From: Carnegiea gigantea
Lineage: Eukaryota > Streptophyta > Magnoliopsida > Caryophyllales > Cactaceae
Assembly: GCA_029747015.1 (NCBI GenBank)
Contig: JAKOGI010000439.1
Location: 537,141-601,140, forward strand
Direction of reading: 5' to 3'
Length of the DNA stretch: 64,000 nt
Shown: piece by piece, positions 22,400-34,359 of the stretch
Numbering within the stretch: the stretch's first letter is position 1
Layout of the letters: every line of letters starts with the position of its first letter
The notes under the pieces: model-generated
The model's database searches: none
What the model was told of the DNA's origin: nothing
What the model saw: the letters and a program-made list of their open reading frames with translations, nothing else
Program-made: the position numbers and the translations under genes

Positions 22400-25300
22400 A
22401 TAGATTGTGAATCGTCATATTTCTATTACTTTGCTTTCTCAATCCACCACCCTTTCTAATGCTTCTGCCTATAAAATTGGCATTTTCGATTACTAATTTC
22501 TGGCAAAGAAAATCGTACTTCTTGATCTTCCTCCTTTTCTTAGTTCATCTGTTGGGCATTTTGCAACCTCAGTCTAAAAATGGGTGCAAGGGGAAATCAC
22601 CCACCAAAAAGGACTAGAGAAGTGCAACTCCCTTAAGACTCATTCATATAAAGGAGACCGCATGAGGATGGAATGGTACTAATCTTCTAGTGGATATCGG
22701 GTGTCGTGCATCTTACCAAGCTGCACTAACAATTGTACTTTTTTCCCCATCTGCTTCCTTGCATTTTTTAGGTTATGCGCATGATTTCATTGTTCTCATT
22801 TCAAGAAAACCTTGTCAAGGGTATGGATTTCCCAAGAAAGATAATGAAACAGCATGTAAAACAGGATGGCCAAGTAATGGCCATCACAAACAATACGATT
22901 TCAAGCTTTTCTTTGTGACCTGAAGAGGCGCAGTTGACTTAACTGATTGTTGAGTTATCTGGGCTCTGGTTGAAGGTTTTGGGATCCTCATTTTTGTTTG
23001 AGAAAAGGATAGTCACTTCTTTGGATTTTCAATGTTGATGGGAGTCGAATTTTTTTGGGGTTCAGTTAACTTTTCGAGAAAACTTTTATAAGTAATGTGG
23101 TCAGCTTTCACAATGTTTTCCATCACTCATGAACATCATACTCACAGAAGCCTATTTTCTTTACAATTTATTTTTTATAGTATTTAGGGCCTGTTCTTTT
23201 CGTGGGTAAATAGGGTGGGTAAAAGGGTGAAGTAGGTTGAAGCAGGTTGATGTGGGTTGAGGTAGGTTGAAGTTAGTATTTTTTTTGAGGTTGGTTGAAA
23301 TAGGTTGAAGTAGGTTGAAGTGGGTTGATGTTGGTTGAAGTGGATTGATGTTGGTATATTTTTTATGTGGTGGGTTAAAGTGGGTTAAAATAATAAGAAT
23401 GTAACTAATGTGTGATAATTTATGAAGTCATCGAAATTTTGTGAAATTTTTATTTATTCTTTTTTATTTTTTATTTTTTATTTATTCTTTTTTATTTTTT
23501 ATTTTTTTATTTTTTTATTTTTTATTTTTTGTTTTTTACTTTTTATTTTTTATTTTTTATTTTTCATTTTTCATTTTTCATTTTTCATTTTTAATTTTTA
23601 ATTTTATATTTTTAATTTTTAATTTTTAATTTTTTAATTTTTTAATTTTTTAATTTTTTAATTTTTCATTTTTATTTTCATTTTTATTTTTATTTTTATT
23701 TTTATTTGTAGTTTTTATTTTTATTTTTTAATTTTTGTTTCTTATTTTTTATTTCTTATTTCTTGTTTTATTTTTTATTTTTTATTTTTTAATTTCTTGG
23801 AACTTATTTTTTATTTTTATTTTTTTAATTTATTATTTTGTAATTTATTATTTTTTAACTTTTTATTTTTTAATTTTTAATTTTTTATTAAAAAATAAAA
23901 ATTAAAATTAAAAAATAAAAAATAAAAAGTAAAAAATAAAACAAACAACGTAAAAAATACAAAATAAAAATAAAAAATAAAAAACAATAAATAAAAACTA
24001 AAAAAATAAAAAAAGAAAAAAGAAAAAAGAAAAAGAAAAAGAAAATAAAAAATAAAAAATAAAAAATAAAAAATAAAAAAGAATGAACAAAAATTTTACA
24101 AAATTTCGATAACTTCATAAATTATCACACATTAGTTTTATTCTCATTATTTTAACCCACTTCATTCCACCACATACAAAATATACCAACTTCAACGTAC
24201 TTCAACCTACATCAACCCACTTCAATCTAGTTCAATCTATTTCAACCCACCTCAGAAAAAAAAAATACCAACTTCAGCCTACCTCAACCTGCCTCAACCT
24301 ACTTCAACCGACTTCACCTTTTTCTCCACCCAATGTACTCACGAAAACAACAGGCCCTAAATCCCATATGATACTTTACAAATTATTAAAATTATGAAGG
24401 GGGTGGGTTGAAGTTAGTTGAAGTGGATTGAAGTAGGTTGAGGTAGGTTGAAGTGGGTTGAAGTTGGTATTTTTTTTTCAAGTGGGTTGAAATAGATTGA
24501 AGTAGGTTGAAGTGGGTTGAAGTTGGTAAATATGAATTGATCCACGAAAAGAACAGGCCCTTAATGATGCCTACCAATGGGCATAGTACTAGTGGGTGGA
24601 GTGATAGCAGAGCAGCAAGCTTGCATAATCTTTGCCCTCCCAGTAAGCTCCACAATTTTTGCAGAGTTACACAGCCACTGCTATTTCTATTATTTGCTCA
24701 ACTTGGTTGACTTCAACAGAATGAGAAAGTTGAACTCGGGTCTGCCAACATACGCCACTCTTATCCATATACGAAAAAGAGTGCGTACAATAGACAAAAC
24801 CCGCGAGGATCATAGCACTTACTTGCCCATTAGGGGTTTGTGGAAGGTGATTGAGGTAAAGATTTTATTTACGTATTTAAAACATTTTCTTTATTTTTTT
24901 TTTTTGGGGTCAAGTGACATTTTTTTTTATTTTACATGGTTGTGTCCCTAATTGTGGTCTTTTTCTTGTAGCCTTGGTTTTATGAATATTTCCCACACCT
25001 TTCTTCAGATTCACATGAATATTCTTCTCTTCTATCCATGATTTCTTAGACTAAGCAATTCCAGGTAAATCACAAATTTCATTCCACGCATGTTCAAACT
25101 CACTGGGATGTAATCAATGTCTTAACGATGGTAAAGGATTAACCACGCAGTAGCATCACATAAATCAACAAAAGCTTGGAGCAGTTCAGGCGAGTCCGTT
25201 TTAGGGACCCAGATTGGTATCTAACTAGACCAGGAATAGAACAAGATGCCTCTTGTTCTTCATTGTAGCTTTGGGCTAGGCATTATGGCGGGTTATTATT

Positions 25301-28262
25301 TTTTGTAGTTAATTTCTGCACGTGATAAAATCGAGCTACCATTCTCAAAGTGTTGTCGACCCATGATTATACTCAGCCTCCGATCCTTATGGAGGGTCGT
25401 TTGAGTTGTACCTAGAATCTTAATGAAATAGTGACTACCCAAAATGCTAATCAATGGTTGCCTTATATCCCAAAAGATCCACCCTCTTCTACGTTTTATG
25501 CCAAGACATTGTGATTGCCTTAAATGGAGGAAATGAAAGCAGGGCACCATTTTATCGATCATATTGGCTTAGAGGGCGACTACATTATTCTTCTTCAAAC
25601 ATCATGACCCACATGGTAATTTTCCATGCCTTGCTTTCCTTTGATGGTTAGTCCTTGTGCGACATTATACTTTGTGGACTGTTTTTTTTTGGAGCAAACC
25701 TACGGAGGCCCCTAATCTCGGCATGTATATCAACATGGCAAGGGAAGATGACACCCCAGCCCATGTTGATATCCCACTAGTTCCTGAATCTGAATGTCCT
25801 GAACTCCCATTTGCATCAAGTTGAAAGGGTTAAATATGCTACTTATCTTATATAAGTAATTTGCTTCGACATTAAGCTTACTCTATATTCCCTACAATAC
25901 AATTGAGAATCAACAACACCAGGGCATTGCTTTCACTTGATGAGGTGGGCATTTATAAACTTTTTCTCATGCCATCATCTCAGACAAATGAGGTGGTTTG
26001 CCCCCACACTCTTCATTCTTAGGTAATTTCTATTCCTAGTTAACATGGCTTCTTAAAATAGGGCCTTGAAAGTGAGGACATGCTACAGGTTATCATATGA
26101 TGTGATGCTCTGTCTTTGAAAATATTGATATTCTTAAGTCTTCCCATGCTGGTGCAACAGGGCAAGATCCTAAATCTCCCATAGAGGTGATGCCTCTTCA
26201 TATGTGTTACCCATAACCCTGCTTCTGAAACAATGCGTAATAATCCTACATGCCATTTTTGGGGCTGCAAGGGTACCGCTCAGCTTGAGATGTGTCTGAG
26301 CTTTGCTTCAATTTACACGAGCTTTGCTGCATCATATACAAACTTCTTCTTTTGTGGAAGTAAAGTTGGTTCCTGGATAATTAGTTGGAGTAGAGTTGAA
26401 AACTCATGTATGATGCATATGCAAAGAATGTAAACTTACACATATATTGTTGACTTTATGCATGTTTTTTGCAACTGTCAATCCCTAAAAAAAACATAAA
26501 TGATAACAAATGACTAAAATAACTAATGAAAATCTTATTGATCAAAGTTCGAATTACAAAGAGGTGGAGGTACAATAAGTTGGATCCCAAAAAAAAAAAA
26601 AAAAAAGACCAAAACGATTGGTGGGCTACTTGATCTCCGGAGCTGGGACATACTTCTTGTTAACCATGGCATTCGGTGGATTCTAGCAAAATGTAGTTTC
26701 CATAGGGCTAAGAACAGGAACCTATTTACGCTCTATTCAGATTAGGAATCTGTTTCCTTAGATTTGGCCTGGCTATTCTTGTGTTGTTATAAATTAACTC
26801 CAAGGCAAAGAGTTGACTCAATCCCACATCCTTTGTGAAAGCAATTCCCCTATAGATTATGATGTCATTTAGAAAAACCCTAATCTTGCAGCTACTTGCA
26901 CTTAATGAATGAGTTTAAGAATTTCAGGTGAAAAACCTTTTATCCTTGGACAAGTTAGAATTTATTAGGAATTGTTTGGGGCAACAATAACCTCTTCGGA
27001 TTCATAGCTTCACGCCCTGCACTTTAGAGCCTTAGGGATTGTTTCCTTCAGTTGAAGAATTTACCACTATCTAAAACTTTTCCATCTAGGCCCCCCCATT
27101 CTTCCTTTATTCTATAAAAAATGACCCCCAAGTATTGTCGTCTTTTTGGCATAAGAAAAAAGGACATGCCTATCATCATTGTTAAGGATGATGTGGATTT
27201 TATATCCTTGATCTCTTATTTTCAAAAAGGACATGGGCAGGCTCTTGAAGGCCTGCATAGGCATAGGGTTATAATCTTCTGCCTTCTTAGCACTTTCCTG
27301 TTTGTGGTGCTTCTAAAAATAGGTGCTCAATCATGCTTCTAAATGTAATGGACAACATTCGCCGTGATCAAACTATCATGCCTCTTGCGTTGGCTGAAAC
27401 AATACTATGTCTGGACCAGCTCAATCATCATCTTGGCTAGCTCTTTTCTGGAAGCTTGCTGTTACTTTAGGTGAACGCTCTATATAGATAACAGCTCGGC
27501 TCAGTTAGGGCTTAAAGTCAAATGATTTCTGCCTCTTTTTTCTCTCTTGTTATTTACTTCATTTTGGTTGGTCCTGTAAGCACGTCCATGCTCCATTGGG
27601 CTTCTATCGACCTTTTTTTTTCCCATTTGTGTGTAGATGCGGCTCATGGAATATCTTTAGCTGATCGATGTTTCAAAGACATGGAACATCCTTGGCCTCA
27701 TAATTCTGCTAAAGGAAAAGATTATTCAAAGACTGAACCTTGGTGAATTGGGTACGCTTCTTAGAGAAAGGTCACTCCATTTGTTAGGTAATCTACTGAT
27801 GCGGCGTACGATGATTTGTTCGTCATGGAGACTACAGTGACTATGTATGCCTCATTAGCCTATCAAGGAGAACATACTTCTTTCCTATTTGGTTGATGAG
27901 GCAATTCGGGTACAATCAAGCTAACCCGATGATGGATTGTGTCCCCCAAGAAGCCAGAAGAATGCCCCCCATGTGTCAAGTCTTGGGTAGCATCCCATCA
28001 TTACTATGCATCATGTCCCTCACTCTGTTTATGTCAAAGAGCATTACCACAGTTGGATGACTAAATCTACTGCTGAATTAAAGAACGCTATCTAGGAGAG
28101 GGAGGATACTTTGAGCCTAATAGAATGTCCAAGGGGTATGCAAGTGAAAGTCAAGGAGTAGGGCAACTCATCTCGAAGTGGAAAGAAAACAGAGTTTGCC
28201 CCTAAAAAGGAAACTCCCTAGCCAAGAAGGACAAACGGCTGAAGAAGGATTAAGAATTTACT
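22400..28262 (+). pseudogene. Antisense PMD gene of Tat2, copy 1 (interrupted by fold-back element)
   Basis: The + strand carries decayed PMD-type coding pieces (22690-22923, 25640-25830, 27120-27346, 27522-27750, 27890-28120). The most telling are an FVM...VTMYASLAYQGEH segment near 27815 and RQFGYNQANP near 27898, which resembles the FGY/Q block of PMD proteins. It aligns with copies 2 (43741-47654) and 3 (47655-57985). A Harbinger-like fold-back element (23187-24560) interrupts it. Many frameshifts and stops mean no protein is made. Its place and strand relative to Tat2 pol mirror the Tat1 PMD gene. Confidence 0.5.
23187..24560. mobile_element. Harbinger-like fold-back element with long inverted arms and A/T core
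   Basis: The ends are a perfect 19-bp inverted repeat, GGGCCTGTTCTTTTCGTGG at 23187-23205 and its complement at 24542-24560. TTA flanks both sides (23184-23186, 24561-24563). The homologous empty site in PMD copy 2 (near 44635) has a single TTA. The left arm is rich in GGTTGAAGTGGGTTGA repeats and the right arm in their complement. The centre (23441-24118) is a T-rich then A-rich low-complexity palindrome. An internal end at 24357 followed by 200 bases of left-arm sequence suggests a composite of two related copies. No transposase is encoded. TTA duplication and GGGCCTGTT ends fit PIF/Harbinger (Tourist-like) elements. Confidence 0.8.
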
Positions 28263-28949
28263 TTTTCTCTTATTAAAATGTATGAAATGAAGTTTAATGC
28301 TTTACTCAGTTAGTTAACTGTTAGTGGTATGCTTTAGGATGTTTGATTATAAGTTGTGTGCTTGCTATATTCATGACTTTAATGGTAATAAAATGGGTAT
28401 AGCTTTCATATTCTCCCAAGTTATATTACTTTAATTTGCTGGATCTTTTGATTATTCATCAAATTAATTTGTATCCCAAAACAAAATGCTAAATAGGTCA
28501 GGGCATGGAAATGTGTCTATCCTACTGTTCGAGACATGGGACGTGTCTATGTCTACTTGGCCTCCCTCTAGTTGAATCCTATCATTTACTCTAAAAAGTT
28601 TGTAGCCTCGGCTGCATTTATATTTTCTTATTTTATTTTATTGGTCTCATGTGGACTCCAACCACATGTGATAAATTTTAGGTTCAGACCTTGAGGGCTT
28701 CCTATGTGTCTACAAAGTTGAATTAGACCTTCGTAGTTTATTAATAATATTGTTTATGCTTATTGGGTCTAAAGTAACCTTATGAACTTTTTTGAGGGTC
28801 TAAGTATAACATAGCTGGTTTGGATATACTAGCTAACTTCAAATATGTCTTAGTTCCTACTCCTGGTCTGTAGTATCAATGGTTATGTTGGCCTTTTCAA
28901 TTTTTAAACAGAGACAAACACTCTGGTTTTTTTTTTTTTTTTTTTTTTG
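28263..28949. other. Spacer between Tat2 PMD gene and integrase, no gene seen
   Basis: AT-rich sequence corresponding in position to 9350-9794 of Tat1. It ends in a run of over 20 T (about 28927-28948). No coding similarity is seen. Confidence 0.4.
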
Positions 28950-30014
28950 GGTAGGTCTGATGCGAGCTTTTGGTTAGTATTATGCATAACTAGGCATAAT
29001 ATTTCTTGAATTGATCATGGTTGGTAAAGTGGACATATTCATCTCTATCCTTATCACTTAATTTTATCGCTCTGCTTGCTGGAACAGTCTTGATAAGATA
29101 TATACCTTGTAGTTAGGCCTAAGACATTCCTCTTGGTGCTAAATTGGGGCCCTGATCTCTTTTAGAACCATGTCACTTTGTTCAAGAGCAAAAGATCTAA
29201 GTCTTTTTGTTAAAGGCTTTCGAGATTTGATTTTGACCTAATTGGACATTATGTAGAGCTCGTAGTCTCCTTTTATTCAACATAACCAATCCTCATATCA
29301 AGCTTGGGCTGACTCTAGCTTTGGGATTTGACTTTTTGTTAGTTCCCTGAATGAACGAATTGGTAATTCATTAGGAGGCACTGCTTCCACTCTTTATACA
29401 AAGGAGTAGGGCATTGCCTACATTAAATTACGAATTGAAATTTGATATCCACATAAATTGAAGGGTAGTTTTTTAGGTTTGTAATTTACATTTTGTCAAT
29501 TATCTACCACTATTTTGTTGGATGCTTTGGCTGTTGTGTTTAACTAAGTTTCGAGAACGTGAGGAATTATAATGGTTCGTGGATTCATATTTTTAAATAA
29601 ATATGCTATCGCTTCTCTCTAATGCCACTTATGACTAGTTACTAATTCATGTAACACACCATACCTCCATATGATGTTATTAGTTATAAATTTCGCCACA
29701 TGTCTTGAGGTTATCTCCGCATTAGAAGTTGTTTCCACTTCACATTGTGAAGTAAGCTATTGCTACTAGTAGATATTCGTGACTGCGAGTTCCTTTTGGT
29801 GTCACTTTTCTAATAATATCAATCCCCTATATTGAAAAGGGCCACAAGGAAGTAAGTGTTGATAAAAAAGAATGAGGCTAGTGCTGTTGATTTTCGTACA
29901 TCTGGCGCATGTGACATTTCTTACATATGGATGACAGTGCGATACCATTGTTGACCAGTAGTAACCCACATGCGAACCTTTTCAAGCAACATTTGCTAAC
30001 TCATGTGAGAGCCA
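28950..30014 (-). pseudogene. Tat2 integrase remnant, C-terminal side
   Basis: On the minus strand a YYW-type motif and a CxxC pair near 29900-29960 match the zinc-binding region of gypsy integrase. The segment at 29360-29400 resembles Tat1 near 10150-10220. The frames are heavily broken. The Sirevirus at 30015 interrupts the coding region, and RNase H sequence resumes on its far side at 40164, as expected for a gypsy pol read on the minus strand. Confidence 0.5.
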
Positions 30015-31141
30015 TGTTGACTTACTTAGTAATCACAACGATTTTGATGAAACACAAAATTAGAGATTTAGATGTTGCATTAAAAAGATGTAATGTATGA
30101 AAAGAAAAGCCATATATACTAGGAGAATCATAAAGAAAATTATTGAGAAATAATGAAAGATTGTATATGCATATCAAAATTATTTGATTGGATATTATCA
30201 AAGATTGCATGCATCTCAAATTTATTTGGTGATATCAAAGATTGTATGCATATCACATTTATTTGATTGGAAATATTGTATGCAATATTATTTAAAGGCA
30301 AAGATATTATAAGATTAATTATGCATGCTAGGCAAGAGAAAATATGGAAAATATTATTCAAATAAAAAGGATTTTATTTGATTAAATGATTCTATCCTTG
30401 TTTCTAGCCATGACAAAATATTGTCCTTATTTGATTGGAATTCTAGCAATATTACTTGATTGGAATATTCTTTTTGAATGTTAAACTTGATCTTATTAAG
30501 ATTATATTGCATGATTTTATTGCGACATAATATATTTTGTTGCCAAGCTTCAATGAGATTCAAGAGAAGAGATTGTGAGCATATACTTTCTTATTGGAGA
30601 AGATCTCAAGATAAAGTTAGAATATCTTTGATGAGATACTTCCTTATTGGATGATGGGAGTCACAACTTGCAAGGCTGTAAATACTTATTACAAGAGCAA
30701 GAGCAAGAAGACCCAAGCAATCACATAAGCAAGTTGCAATCATGCTACACTGAGCTATACATTGGCAAATTCCTTTGAGTCTTGAATTGTAATCAAAAGT
30801 CTTAAGAGATCTTGAGGAATTCTTATTAAGGAGTGAACGAAGGAGTTGGTGTGAGATCACAACTCCTCCCAAACTTAAATCAGTGGTTGATTTAAGTAGT
30901 TGGAATCTTTAGAGTGTGGTGCTCTGAAAGAAAGTGTGAAGGTTTATCTTAAAAAGAAAAGTAGAGTGTTGAATCCTAGAATTGGATAACTCTAAGCGGG
31001 GACATAAGCCTTTTGAGGCCCAACCTCGTTAAAATATCCTTGAGTTTTGTCTCTCTTTTATTTCAGTTCTTACTTTGAGTTTTAGTTTTAATTTTCTAAG
31101 ATCACCCTATTCACCTCCCTCTAAGGTAATCTAAACCTTCA
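30015..31141 (+). repeat. 5' LTR of the full Sirevirus (1127 bp)
   Basis: It begins TGTTGACTTACTT and ends CTAAACCTTCA, matching 39031-40158 throughout. The promoter TATA position reads CTGTAAATA at 30676-30684, whereas the 3' LTR has CTATAAATA, so the promoter of this copy has probably been damaged. Confidence 0.9.
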
Positions 31142-31143
31142 AT

Positions 31144-31155
31144 TGGTATCAGAGC
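31144..31155 (+). promoter_or_regulatory. Primer binding site for initiator methionine tRNA
   Basis: TGGTATCAGAGC lies two bases after the 5' LTR end. It is complementary to the 3' end of plant initiator Met tRNA and is the standard minus-strand primer site of copia elements. Confidence 0.92.
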
Positions 31156-31198
31156 TAGTCCCACACTCTTTGACCTAACAGTCGAGTGGGTGACGATC

Positions 31199-32693
31199 AT
31201 GCCCTTTTCTGGTGACATCAATATCAAAGGAAGATCCACTGTCAGACCTCCATTGTTTAAAGGATCCAATTTCTCCTACTAAAAAAACGCTATACAAATT
31301 TTTATTGAATCTACTGATGTGGAACTATGGGAAATTGTAAACAATGGGCCTTATGCTATTCCTAAAATAAAAAATGACAAAGGAGAAGATTTTGATAAAC
31401 CAAAGGATAAGTACACTAGTGCTGACTGGGAAAAACTTACAAAAAAACTCAAAGGCCAAACACATACTTTGTTGTGGTTTAGATGCTAATGAATATAACA
31501 GAATTTCTGCCTGTGATGCAGCTAAAGAGATCTGGAGAAAGCTGATTGTTACTTACGAAGGAACAAGCCAAGTCCGTGAGACAAAGATGAACATGTTTGT
31601 TCATCAATATGAACTGTTTAAAATGCAAGCTGATGAATCAATCAAAGACATGTTTGCTCGCTTCACTGACATCACCAACAACTTGAAGTCCCTCCGAAAG
31701 ACGTATACTAATGAAGAAATGGTGAGAAAGATCCTTCGGTGTCTCCCTAAAAATAAGTGGGGCCCAAAGGTCATTGCCATTGAGGAAGTACAAGATCTGA
31801 AGAAGCTTGAACTAGACGATCTTCTAGGGAAGCTTCTAACTCATGAGATCCACCTCAAAGAAGATGAAGGCGGCTGTTCTAAGAAAGGGATAGCCTTAAA
31901 AGCCTCAAAAGAAGATTGCTCTTTAGATGAGGAGGAATTTGAGGACAATAATGAAGAAGCCTTCTCTTTGATTGTGAGAGGTCTCAACAAAATGGGTCTA
32001 AGAAAGAAGTTCAAGCATAATAGCTTCAACCAGAAAGGATCCACATTTCAGAGAAATGAGAAAGGTACGTCTTACAACAAAAATGAAACTAATGTCAGTG
32101 CTTGTTATGGTTGTGGTGTACCAGGTCACATGCTGAAGGACTGCCCTCTACTTCAAAAAGTAGGAGAAAGAAGAAAATTCAAAAGGAAAGAGAACAAGAA
32201 AGCCATGATAGGTGCTTGGAGTGACAGTGAATCAAGTGAGAGTGACAACTATGAAGAACATGTGGTTAACACATGTCTTATGGCTAAGGACATGCAAGAA
32301 GAAGAGCAATCTGAATATGGAAGCACTGATGAGGTAGACATATCATCCCTATATGACTGTTCCAAAGATGAATTAATCGATGCATTAATCAGCTTTGCCA
32401 AACTAGAAGAAAAATATATGTCTAAATACAAAGAGCTTAAGAAAAGGGTAAGAGAACTATGCAAGAAAAATGTAGATCTAGGAAAATTGAATAATGACCT
32501 TCAAGTAAAAGTTAAGAACCTAGAGGCTAAAAATATAGAACTATCAACCAAGTGTGATGTAAATCACAAGACAATTCTTAAATTTATTCAAGGACAAGAA
32601 AATTGCTTTGTACTCAAGGGACATCATTTAACAAAGAAGGCCTTGGATATAATCACTCTAACCAAAAGAAAATCTATAAAAACTTCTTTATAA
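31199..32693 (+). pseudogene. Sirevirus Gag (UBN2-type capsid with zinc knuckle)
   Basis: The natural start is ATG at 31199 (MPFSGDINIKG). A stop (TAA) occurs where W is expected in the SYW motif, near 31280. A one-base frameshift in an A-rich stretch near 31450 then moves the reading to the frame that runs open to 32693. That part has the capsid-like core (AKEIWRKLIVTYEGTSQV), an acidic linker, the zinc knuckle CYGCGVPGHMLKDC at about 32102-32143 and a long coiled-coil-like C-terminus (about 32390-32560). A large Gag with an extended C-terminus is usual for Sireviruses. Confidence 0.85.
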
Positions 32694-33391
32694 AGCCCAC
32701 ACTACATGAAGATAACACCAGGACTTGCAATTATTATTCAAAGGAAGGCCACATGTATTATTCTTGTCCACTCAGAAAAAGGTCTTCTAAAATCATTCAA
32801 ATTTGGGTCCCTAAAGGAACAAGATCTCCTAATTTGACTACTTATGATTTCAGATCTAGATTTAATACCAAAAGCATAAGGAAGGGTTGATTTTCTGTTT
32901 TACAGGTGTGCCTGAAGTCTGGGAAAGATCTGTGGTATCTCGACAGTAGGTGTTCAAGGCACATGAGTGGAAATGCTTCCTTGTTCACCGAAATCAAAAA
33001 GAACGGACATGGGAATGTCACATTTGGAGATAAAAGCATAGGTAAAATAATTGGTGTTGGAAGAATAGGTAAAGATCCCTCTAATTCTATTGATAATGTC
33101 TACTTAGTCGACGGATTAAAATTCAACCTACTAAGCATATCTCAATTATGTGACAAAGGAAATCTTGTAACCTTTGACTCTACTCACTGCATTGTCAAAA
33201 ATAAGAAATCGAAAAAAATTACCCTTCATGGACCTAGAATTGATAATATTTATGCATTGATATTGACAATATCCCCCTACAAAACCTATTATGTTTTAAA
33301 GCATCACAACATGAGGATAAATGGTTATGGCATCGAAGACTGGGTAATGCTAGCATGCATACCATTAAGAAACTGGCTAAAAAGGAATTAG
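32694..33391 (+). pseudogene. Sirevirus protease region
   Basis: A degraded second zinc finger near 32729 has lost its second Cys (CNYYSKEGH). The aspartic protease follows with WYLDSRCSRHMSGN near 32933, where the family has DSG. The Gly to Arg change sits beside the catalytic Asp and should inactivate it. The YLVDGLKFNLLSISQLCDKG block near 33100 confirms the family. The frame then shifts towards integrase. Confidence 0.85.
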
Positions 33392-34299
33392 TAAGAGGTC
33401 TTCCTAAATGTAATTTTTAATATGATCATATATGTGATGCAAGTGCTAAAGGAAAATAGGTTTGTAGCTCGTTCAAGTCAAAAAATAACATTAGCACATC
33501 TAGACCTTTGCAACTTCTGCATATGGACTTATGTGGACCAATACCTATACAGAGTTTAGGACGCAGTAAATATATCCTTGCTATTGTTGACGATTATTCT
33601 TGCTTCACGTGGGTCTCCTTTCTAAAAGAAAAGAATGAAGCATTAAGAGAATTTTCAAAACTCTATAAATAATTACAAGTTTATAAGAACTCACATGTCA
33701 CATCTATAAGAAGTGATCATGGTAGAGAATTTGACCAAAAAGACTTTACTGAGTTTTGAAATAATCATGGAATTGCTCATAATTTTTCTGCACCTCGTAC
33801 ACCTCAACAAAATGGTGTAGTTGAAAGAAAAAATAGAACACTAGAAGACATGGCCCGAACTATGATGTGTGAAAGTAATGTTTCTTAAAACTTTTGGGCT
33901 GAAGCCGTGAATACTACAAACTATGTTCTAAATCGTTGTCTAATTTGACCAATTCTAAAACGGACTCCTTATGAGTTGTTTAAAGATAAGCGTCCCACCA
34001 TTTCACACCTAAAACCCTTTGGATGCAAATGTTTTGTCCATAATAATGGTAAAACCAATCTAGGTAAATTCGATGCTAGAAGTGATGAAAGAATATTTGT
34101 GGGATATTCCATGCATAGTAAGGCCTTTAGAATTTTTAACAAACGTACCAGAACCATTGAAGAAAGTATACATGTGATTTTTGATGAATCTAATGATGGT
34201 GCGTTAAGTGATTCTGTAGTCCAGAGTTCAAATCTCAACAAGCATGATGATGGTGAAGAGGAAGCAGAAAAGCAAGAAAGTCCCACTATTGAGCAATAA
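33320..34299 (+). pseudogene. Sirevirus integrase
   Basis: The pre-integrase segment (about 33325-33420, LGNAS...KKLAKKELVRGLP) leads into the core. The core shows MDLCGP near 33523, RSDHGREF near 33713 and QQNGVVERKNRTLE near 33808, so the DDE triad is visible. Stops break the core (for example near 33669, 33758 and 33887). The C-terminal part (33976-34299) with HLKPFGCKCFVH and FVGYSMHSKAFRIFN is in one frame. In copia elements integrase precedes RT, as here. Confidence 0.88.
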
Positions 34300-34359
34300 C
34301 AAGAAACACACAACGGTTTCTCACCCCGAGACGAAGAGGAACCTACAAATGAGGATGAT

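Noticed and set aside
23441..24118. Frames rich in Phe/Tyr/Leu that look like membrane proteins
   Set aside because: They are translations of the T-rich/A-rich low-complexity core of the fold-back element.
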